The notes under the pieces: generated by a model | The model's input: the letters and a program-made list of their open reading frames with translations, nothing else | Told to the model about the DNA's origin: nothing | Databases searched by the model: none | Position numbers and translations under genes: made by a program | Origin: an uncultured Treponema sp. | GTDB lineage: Bacteria; Spirochaetota; Spirochaetia; Treponematales; Treponemataceae | Length of the DNA stretch: 35,052 nucleotides | Reading direction: 5' to 3' | NCBI GenBank assembly: GCA_934691925.1 | Contig: CAKUTI010000021.1 | Span: forward strand, 1-35,052 | Shown here: in pieces, positions 1 to 5,025 of the stretch | How positions within the stretch are numbered: position 1 is the stretch's first letter | How the letters are laid out: each line of letters opens with the position of its first letter

Positions 1-161
1 GACCAAATGATAAAGGCGGTTTTGATTTTGCCGAGGGAAAGCTTCCTAATAACACATTCAACAAGTCATACGGCTTCTCAGAAGATGAACTTTTAGATTT
101 GGAAAACTATCTTAAAAACAACGCCTTTTTGATTTGGGAAATTGCCAAGGAAGCTGCATAA
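1..161 (+). CDS. C-terminal fragment of a DUF4160-like protein (5' end outside window)
   Basis: A reading frame open from the left edge (first full codon at 3) runs 52 codons to TAA at 159-161. The visible protein ends in a GFSEDELLDLENYLKNN-type helix followed by a short helix containing IWEIAKE. That resembles the end of DUF4160 proteins, in which a GF-x-x-x-EL segment leads into a helix with a conserved Trp. DUF4160 proteins are small, of unclear function, and often sit near toxin-antitoxin-like genes. The family assignment comes from memory of the motif and covers only part of the domain, so it is tentative. The following 350 bases (162-513) hold no gene I can support; two overlapping open frames there have no ribosome site and no recognisable product. 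Confidence 0.45.
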   Translation, partial: PNDKGGFDFAEGKLPNNTFNKSYGFSEDELLDLENYLKNNAFLIWEIAKEAA

Positions 162-513
162 GCTATTATCTCAGCAGCTTCTCAACATTCTCAATCACCT
201 ACCTGTCCGCGCTGTTATATTTTTTAAGCATTTTCTGTCTTTTTCAAAATATTCAAGGCCTGCAAGACTGTACAGCGAATTGCCGTGTTCAAACAAAGGC
301 GCAGGCTTTTCTATTTTATCAGTTCTATTATTCACCAGAAAGCAAAATTTCCATAATGCCTGTCTGTATTTTTTATTACCGCATCAAAAATAAGCATGTC
401 ATTAAACGGCTTTTCAAATAGCACAAAAATCATTTAGCTTAATTTTATACAGCTCTTTAGCTTAGTTCAATGAAGCAGAATTCAAACAGGCTAGAATCTG
501 TTCCTCGCCCTAG

Positions 514-706
514 AATATTCTCCTGACCGTGCATCAGAAAAATACTGAGCTTGCAAAAATATTCTCCTGACCGCGCATCAGGAAAATGCTAAGCGTGCAA
601 AAACATTCTGCTGACTGCCAGATAATATTTTGCTGACCGTCGGAAAACATTTTACTGACCGTACATCAGGAAAATCCTGACCGCCGGAAAACATTCCGCT
701 AAAGCG
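514..706. repeat. Degenerate tandem repeats, about 44 bp, with a CTGACCG core
   Basis: The 16-mer AATATTCTCCTGACCG occurs at 514-529 and again at 558-573, 44 bp apart, each followed by GCATCAG and an A-rich stretch ending in TGCAAAA. Shorter, decayed copies follow to about 706. CTGACCG (or CTGACTG) recurs near 523, 567, 611, 633, 655 and 676. No protein frame runs through the array. It lies between the DUF4160-like tail and the promoter of the XRE regulator. Confidence 0.7.
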
Positions 707-730
707 CACAGAAGTTTTTTTTCAGGCACG

Positions 731-832
731 TAAACAAAAGATTTAGCAAAAATTATACTTTTGTTTAACTTTTTATGATATTTCTATTGACTATTCACCA
801 AAAGTATAATATTTTTATATACGCAAGGTGAA
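731..832. promoter_or_regulatory. Palindromic operator region of the XRE regulator
   Basis: Three inverted repeats overlap here. ATTATACTTTTG (752-763) is exactly reverse-complementary to CAAAAGTATAAT (799-810). TAAACAAAAG (731-740) is reverse-complementary to CTTTTGTTTA (758-767). TTCACC (794-799) mirrors GGTGAA (827-832). The downstream arms lie between the -35 and -10 hexamers and over the start site, where a repressor would block transcription. The likely binder is the XRE protein encoded next (autoregulation), which is inference. Confidence 0.65.
787..815 (+). promoter_or_regulatory. Sigma-70-type promoter for the XRE/ImmA operon
   Basis: TTGACT at 787-792 is followed after 17 bp by TATTTT at 810-815. 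The -10 match is moderate, and an alternative TATAAT at 805-810 is too close to this -35. The element overlaps the right arms of the operator palindromes. Confidence 0.5.
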
Positions 833-895
833 CAAACTGCTCCAGCCTTGCAAAGCGGGAGAGATTCAGATTCAAGCCATGCGAGGAAGGCATAT

Positions 896-1231
896 ATGGA
901 AGCAAAAAATGAAAGTCTTTTTTCGAGGAGGGTCAAAGAACTGATGAAGGAGAACCGCTATTCACAGAAAAAGCTCTGTGAAATTTGCGGAATTACAGAG
1001 GCAGCGTTCAGCCGATACATGAACAGCGACCGCCTGCCAAGAACGGATGTGCTTGCAAACATTGCAAACACCCTCCACACAACAAGCGACTATCTTATTG
1101 GAAACGACAGCAGATACGGCTATGACCAGCTAAAAATCCTGCTTGCTTCAAGCAAGGACGACTTGAGCAAGAACCAGAAGATGGACTTGATGAAAATTCT
1201 TATGGACGAGTACAGCCGTTCGGAAGAATAA
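896..1231 (+). CDS. XRE-family helix-turn-helix transcriptional repressor
   Basis: This 111-residue protein is a single Cro/CI-type DNA-binding domain. Residues 5-70 read as the five-helix XRE fold, with a KLCEICGITEAAFSRYMNS helix-turn-helix and the family-typical TTSDYLIG ending. A longer frame exists from TTG at 848, but ATG at 896 has an AGGAAGG ribosome site 5 bases upstream and starts just before the domain, so I chose it. The gene follows a promoter overlapped by palindromes and precedes an ImmA-type protease by 23 bp. In phages and integrative elements such as ICEBs1 this pair forms a repressor/anti-repressor switch, and stand-alone stress pairs also occur. Family assignment is firm; the regulon is unknown. 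Confidence 0.88.
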   Translation: MEAKNESLFSRRVKELMKENRYSQKKLCEICGITEAAFSRYMNSDRLPRTDVLANIANTLHTTSDYLIGNDSRYGYDQLKILLASSKDDLSKNQKMDLMKILMDEYSRSEE

Positions 1232-1254
1232 AAAACAGAAATAGCGGAGGCTTA

Positions 1255-1863
1255 ATGGAAGAAGCAGAAAATTGCGCGGAACAGATTATTGGCAGCGGAT
1301 TGGGCAAACCATTGCCAGACAAAAAAACACTCAATGCGGCCATGCAGGATGGAAAACCTTATGTGCTTCCATCGTGGAGAATGAACGAGATTATCCAGCT
1401 TGCAGCGGAAACATTGAGCGAGCAGGAATACTATAAAGACAACTTTGACTACAAGAAGATGATTCTGGAAATGGGCATCAAGCTCAAAAAGTATTCCTCA
1501 TTTTCCCCTGAAAATCTTGAGAAGTTCACAGAAATCTCGTTAAGCCTCTGGAACGAGGGCGTGTGCCTTGTGTTTCCAGATGAGGAAACGGGAGAGCAAA
1601 ACCGCATGATAGCCTACAACGACAAAAAAAGCTCTTCCGAGTGCATGCATATAATCTTTCATGAGCTTGCCCATATAATAATGAGGCACACACAGCAAAG
1701 CATAAACGGCGAAGTCGAGGCAACCTGCTTCGCGCTTGTAATGTCTGTTTTCGTCATGCTCGAGCAGAAATTCCATTTCGGCAAGAGGCTGGTAAAAACA
1801 GCCGGCAAGCCGCTTTTCATACAGGGATTAAAAGAGGCTTTTCAGCCAAAGGAGGTATCATGA
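1255..1863 (+). CDS. ImmA/IrrE-family metallopeptidase
   Basis: The 202-residue protein carries the zinc-peptidase motif HELAH at residues 136-140. Glu153 and Glu155 lie within the next helix, and either could be the third metal ligand. This is the signature of the ImmA/IrrE (DUF955) family, whose members cleave partner XRE repressors. The start ATG has GGAGG 4 bases upstream (1246-1250). The roughly 100 residues before the motif are helical and not recognisable. The pairing with the XRE gene directly upstream suggests that it inactivates that repressor; this is inferred from ICEBs1 and Deinococcus precedents. The stop codon overlaps the ATG of a 6-codon ORF that has a better ribosome site than either gene. 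Confidence 0.85.
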   Translation: MEEAENCAEQIIGSGLGKPLPDKKTLNAAMQDGKPYVLPSWRMNEIIQLAAETLSEQEYYKDNFDYKKMILEMGIKLKKYSSFSPENLEKFTEISLSLWNEGVCLVFPDEETGEQNRMIAYNDKKSSSECMHIIFHELAHIIMRHTQQSINGEVEATCFALVMSVFVMLEQKFHFGKRLVKTAGKPLFIQGLKEAFQPKEVS

Positions 1864-1880
1864 AAAAAGAAGATGAATAA
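1860..1880 (+). other. Six-codon ORF with a consensus ribosome site (vestigial gene start)
   Basis: AAGGAGG (1849-1855) sits 4 bases before ATG at 1860, which overlaps the ImmA stop as ATGA. The frame reads MKKEDE and then TAA. This looks like the translationally coupled start of a third operon gene whose body has been lost, with a block of inverted repeats beginning directly after the stop. A genuine leader peptide is the alternative. Confidence 0.4.
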
Positions 1881-1886
1881 AAAAAA

Positions 1887-2073
1887 GCCTGTCAAAAAGC
1901 GCGCCAACGCTTGCTGAACAAGGCTTTCTACAGGCCGAGAGCCACAAAGTGATTCTCTTTTCCTTAACCGAATGGAAAGATTGTACCACACAATGGCTCT
2001 CCTTGTCAAAAATTATTTTTAGCATCCTGCCAAAAATAGCATTTATCGAAGATTCTGAAATCAAGTTCAGAAT
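1887..2073. repeat. Block of nested inverted repeats
   Basis: Paired arms seen directly: GCCTGT (1887-1892) with ACAGGC (1930-1935), enclosing AAGCG (897-901 of the second kilobase, i.e. 1897-1901) with CGCTT (1908-1912); GAGAGCCA (1937-1944) with TGGCTCTC (1994-2001), enclosing TTTTCC and GGAAAG; and ATTCTGAA (2052-2059) with TTCAGAAT (2066-2073). The last one resembles palindromes commonly dispersed in bacterial intergenic DNA. A weak frame from 1949 runs through the block into the next gene, but it is better read as non-coding. Confidence 0.6.
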
Positions 2074-2101
2074 GACAATTTTTCATGGAGGGCATAGAAA
2101 A

Positions 2102-2815
2102 ATGCTTAATATCAAGACAGTAAAAAACACGCTTGTCACAGACAAGGCAAAAGACGGCTTCTGCTTCAGAAGCTCGTGCTCACAGACTCTCAGCCAGAAA
2201 AAGCTTGCAGGAGAAATGGCTGACTGGAATTCCTCTTTCACAGAGGCGGACTATCTTGGAATGCTTTCTGTAATGGAGTCAATCGTCGAAAAATATCTTG
2301 CGAAAGGCTACAATGTGGAGCTTCCGTTCGGAATTCTGCGCGCGAACGCCACAGGAACCTGCGCAAACATTCAGGACGGCTTTACGCCCGGAACAGGAAA
2401 CCACACTCTAGGATTTCTGTTCAATGCGAGCGAGAAGGCCGCCGCAAACATAAGGGCGAAGCTTGAATACAAGCAGCTTCCGCCGGACTTGACAGGCGAA
2501 GCCAAGCTCTACAGAGTAACGGTTCTGAACGACGACGCAAGCGAGAGCCCGAATCTTTCTGTAAAAGCCGGAAAAACGCTCCGTCTGCACGGAAGAAACC
2601 TTTCTTTTGACATTTCAGATGAAAACCAGGGAGTGTTCCTGGAAAACGAAAGCGGAGTTTTCAGGCTTTCTGTCTACAGCAGGCGCGGAACAAACGTTGT
2701 TGACGCACCTCTTCCCGAAAGCCTTGCTGCAGGAAGCTACAGCGTGAGCATCGCGACAAGGCCTGGAAGCACCTACTTCACAGCGAACATTGATTCTGTA
2801 GTGACTGTGGCGTAA
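2102..2815 (+). CDS. HU-like DNA-binding / DUF4469 domain protein
   Basis: This 237-residue protein has two parts. Residues 1 to about 125 resemble the HU-related N-terminal domain found with DUF4469, including a GYNVELPFGILRANATG segment like the central HU strand region. Residues 130-237 are a beta-rich, Ig-like domain of DUF4469 type with a KAGKTLRLHGRNLSF stretch. The frame is open from 1949, but ATG at 2102 has GGAGGG at 2087-2092 and matches the domain start, while the upstream part crosses palindromic repeats. Proteins of this class occur in Bacteroides and Treponema, often in multiple copies, and their role is unknown. The gene stands alone, convergent with the NusG-like gene 30 bp downstream. 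Confidence 0.75.
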   Translation: MLNIKTVKNTLVTDKAKDGFCFRSSCSQTLSQKKLAGEMADWNSSFTEADYLGMLSVMESIVEKYLAKGYNVELPFGILRANATGTCANIQDGFTPGTGNHTLGFLFNASEKAAANIRAKLEYKQLPPDLTGEAKLYRVTVLNDDASESPNLSVKAGKTLRLHGRNLSFDISDENQGVFLENESGVFRLSVYSRRGTNVVDAPLPESLAAGSYSVSIATRPGSTYFTANIDSVVTVA

Positions 2816-2845
2816 AGGCTTTCCATAAACGGATAGCAGCCGCTT

Positions 2846-3358
2846 CTATTCCACGACTTCGGCCTGCTCAAAAAGCAGGTCGATTCTTTTTCCGTCACAA
2901 GTGAGCGAAGACGAAACTGTTATCTGCCCTTTTTTCTTGTTCACTCTTAAAATTCTGCCCTCAAGTCCTACAAGCGGCCCGAAAATCGCCTTTATCCGCT
3001 GACCTTCAAGGAATTTTATCTTTGAGATTCCCCATTCCTCGCCGTTGTGCATAAAAAGCTTCAGCTCGTCGAGCGCGCTTCCGCTTATTTTCTCAGGAGC
3101 CAAATTTTCAGGAAGAATCCGGCAAAAGCCGTCAACTTTCTTTAATATCGAGAAAATTTCCGCGTCGAGCCTTTCGGTCTCAAAAAAGACATATCCCGGA
3201 AAAAGCGGCGCAATAAAATATCCCCTTTTCGGCGTGTAGAGCTTCCGCTTGAAGAAGAAAAATTTCGAATCAGGTGATTTTTCCTTCAAGGCTTCAAGAG
3301 CTTTCTTCTTGAAAGACTCTTCCTCGCCTGTCATCACCATTATGCAGTAGTATTCCAT
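2846..3358 (-). CDS. NusG-like specialised antiterminator (LoaP/UpxY/RfaH type)
   Basis: The 170-residue protein has an N-terminal NGN domain (residues 1-105). It opens with a YYCIMVMTGEEE strand and carries the IAPLFPGYVFFET segment that is diagnostic of NusG paralogues. A C-terminal KOW domain (about 118-170) contains GPLVGLEGRILRVNKKKGQI. NusG paralogues of this type bind elongating RNA polymerase and suppress termination in long operons, usually for capsule or exopolysaccharide. It starts 5 bp after the winged-HTH gene, so the two are co-transcribed. Oddly, no polysaccharide operon follows: the next gene converges from the other strand. Its target is therefore elsewhere. General NusG is less likely, because the sequence and context are those of the specialised class. 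Confidence 0.85.
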   Translation of the reverse strand: MEYYCIMVMTGEEESFKKKALEALKEKSPDSKFFFFKRKLYTPKRGYFIAPLFPGYVFFETERLDAEIFSILKKVDGFCRILPENLAPEKISGSALDELKLFMHNGEEWGISKIKFLEGQRIKAIFGPLVGLEGRILRVNKKKGQITVSSSLTCDGKRIDLLFEQAEVVE

Positions 3359-3363
3359 AAAGC

Positions 3364-3891
3364 CTACTCTTTCAAAAAGTCGAGCAGGTTCACGCAGCCG
3401 CTTTTTTCAAGACGGGCTGTCTCGCTTTCGTCGCTTAGCTCGCCCACAATGCAAAGAGAATCCTCAAGAATGTTTTCAGAAGTCTCTTTTTCTTCAAATT
3501 CAAGCCCGGCAGTCTGGCAGGCGTAGGAAACAAGGAATTTTATGTAGCTTTTTCCGTACAAGACGACAGATTTTTTTCCACTGTTTTTTGCATCGGCAAC
3601 AAGAGCGCAGATTTTCTCGTTGTATACGTTCGCAAGCTCGAAAGTCCTGCGCGCAAATTTGGAGCTTCTCGACTTTAGCTCGGCGATTCCGGCAGGAGTG
3701 AGCGCGTATGAAAGTTTTCTTAGATTCACGTTTGAGAGCATAATCCAGCCGCGCTCAACGAAACGCTTCAAGATTGCGTTCATAAGCCCAACCGACATTC
3801 CCGCGTTTTTTGCAAGCTCTCTCTGGTTTGCAAGAGGACGGCTTTCCAATGTGTTTGCTATGCTTTGCAAGGTTACAACATCGCTGTTCAT
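3364..3891 (-). CDS. Winged-HTH, MarR-like EPS-associated regulator
   Basis: The 175-residue protein begins with a winged helix-turn-helix domain (residues 5-85). NQRELAKNAGMSVGLMNAIL is the recognition region, and a YALTPAGIAELKSRS wing and helix follow. This pattern matches the MarR-type regulators associated with exopolysaccharide loci. Residues 95-175 form a second domain with a KKSVVLYGKSYIKFLVSYAC strand-helix unit, resembling a small nucleotide or sugar-sensing fold that I cannot name. The gene directly precedes the NusG-like antiterminator, a combination typical at the head of surface-polysaccharide clusters. The ribosome site is weak. Class is fairly sure; ligand and target are unknown. 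Confidence 0.78.
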   Translation of the reverse strand: MNSDVVTLQSIANTLESRPLANQRELAKNAGMSVGLMNAILKRFVERGWIMLSNVNLRKLSYALTPAGIAELKSRSSKFARRTFELANVYNEKICALVADAKNSGKKSVVLYGKSYIKFLVSYACQTAGLEFEEKETSENILEDSLCIVGELSDESETARLEKSGCVNLLDFLKE

Positions 3892-3936
3892 GATTTCAAT
3901 TTATCATAAGTCGGATTTTTGGAAAACAGGGAACAT

Positions 3937-4983
3937 TCAGATTTTTATGACGGACTCTCCCTCAAAAAGTTTTCCTGCGATTTTCACAGGCTTTGATTTT
4001 CCGTCTTTCTTGCCTTCGATGATGTCAACAAGAGAGTCAAAAAGCTCGGTTCCAAGTTTTTTCGCGTCCTGGGAATAAGTCGTCAAAGGCGGAGTCAAAA
4101 GAGACGACAAAAGAATTCCGTCGTAGCCGGCCGTGCTGATGTCTTTTCCGGGAACGAGATTGTGTGAAAGCAAGGCGCGCTGGCCTCCAAGATACGCGAA
4201 GTCGTCAGGATAGATAATGCATGTGGGCCTTTCACTAAGCGCGAAGAGCTTTTCTGTCGCCTCCTCGCTCGCTTTTGTTCCGTGGAACTGCCCTTCAACA
4301 AGATAATCCTCATTGAATGGTATTTTCGCTTCTTTTAAGGCTGCTTTGTATGCTTCAATCCTTTTTATTGTGACTTCTGTGTTCTCGCCGTGGATAAACG
4401 CGATTTTTCGGTGTCCTTTTGAGATGATAAAGTCAACAAGGCTTTTCATTCCGTCGTAGTTGTCGCTTAAAACAGAACAGGCGTTCGGAAAGTCTCCATC
4501 GTAGTCGAGCATTGAGACTGGAATCTTGCTTTTTAAAAGCTCCTGAACATCGTCTCTTGAAAAATCCGTGCTCACAAGAATTATTCCGTCAAAATGGCGG
4601 CTTTTCGCCTGCTCAAGATACGAGATTGTCTTCCGCTGTGAATTCAGAAAAGTTATGCAGTAGCCTTTCTTGTTCGCTTCAACGTTCACCGAGTCAAAAA
4701 TTTCAGCGAAATACTGGTGCTGAAGTCCGCTTCCGGTCGCGTCCTCAAAGACTACGCCGATGTCAAAGGTGCGGTTTGTGCGGAGAACGCGCGCCGCAAG
4801 GTTCGGCTGATAGCCCATTTCTTTTGCGGTCTCTTTCACGAGATTTATTGTCTCGATTCCGATTTCAGGGCTGTTTTTCAAGGCCTTGCTCACGGTGGAA
4901 AACGAGACTTTGCATTTTTTCGCGATGTCTTTCATTGTAACCGGCATAGAATTTATTTTAATCCGCTTTTTCGTGGAAGTCAT
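3937..4983 (-). CDS. LacI-family transcriptional regulator
   Basis: This 348-residue protein has a LacI DNA-binding domain at residues 16-70 (MKDIAKKCKVSFSTVSKALK, hinge region NLAARVLRTNRT) and a periplasmic-binding-protein-like effector domain from about 72 to 348. That domain includes the family-typical HFDGIILVS, GHRKIAFIHG and STAGYDG segments. Such proteins are sugar- or nucleoside-responsive repressors. The start is uncertain: ATG at 4983 has only a weak GGAA upstream, while Met13 (4947) and Met17 (4935) lie nearer the usual family start, also without clear ribosome sites. Two 12-bp perfect palindromes lie just upstream. No transporter or catabolic operon adjoins it, so the effector cannot be guessed. 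Confidence 0.9.
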   Translation of the reverse strand: MTSTKKRIKINSMPVTMKDIAKKCKVSFSTVSKALKNSPEIGIETINLVKETAKEMGYQPNLAARVLRTNRTFDIGVVFEDATGSGLQHQYFAEIFDSVNVEANKKGYCITFLNSQRKTISYLEQAKSRHFDGIILVSTDFSRDDVQELLKSKIPVSMLDYDGDFPNACSVLSDNYDGMKSLVDFIISKGHRKIAFIHGENTEVTIKRIEAYKAALKEAKIPFNEDYLVEGQFHGTKASEEATEKLFALSERPTCIIYPDDFAYLGGQRALLSHNLVPGKDISTAGYDGILLSSLLTPPLTTYSQDAKKLGTELFDSLVDIIEGKKDGKSKPVKIAGKLFEGESVIKI

Positions 4984-4987
4984 TCAT

Positions 4988-5025
4988 GGAATTTATTCCA
5001 CGAATTCATTTCAGGAATTTATTCC
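4988..5025. promoter_or_regulatory. Two phased GGAATTTATTCC palindromes (possible operator)
   Basis: The perfect palindrome GGAATTTATTCC occurs at 4988-4999 and 5014-5025, 26 bp apart. Each copy is followed by a CGAATTC element, so the region is a 26-bp tandem duplication. It lies immediately upstream of the LacI gene and just past the stop-codon end of the radical SAM gene. Autoregulation by the LacI protein is a guess. Confidence 0.4.

Noticed and set aside
134..421. Two overlapping open frames of 83-95 codons after the DUF4160-like tail
   Set aside because: No ribosome site, composition rich in Ser, Phe and Tyr typical of AT-rich non-coding sequence, and they overlap the better-supported gene end.
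514..706. Possible CRISPR array
   Set aside because: Units are degenerate, spacing shrinks, intervening sequences are themselves related, and no cas genes are in the window.
1949..2101. N-terminal extension of the DUF4469 gene
   Set aside because: It crosses inverted repeats and has no ribosome site, whereas the internal ATG at 2102 has GGAGGG and fits the domain start.
3620..4078. 152-codon plus-strand frame across the winged-HTH and LacI genes
   Set aside because: Shadow of two well-supported minus-strand genes.
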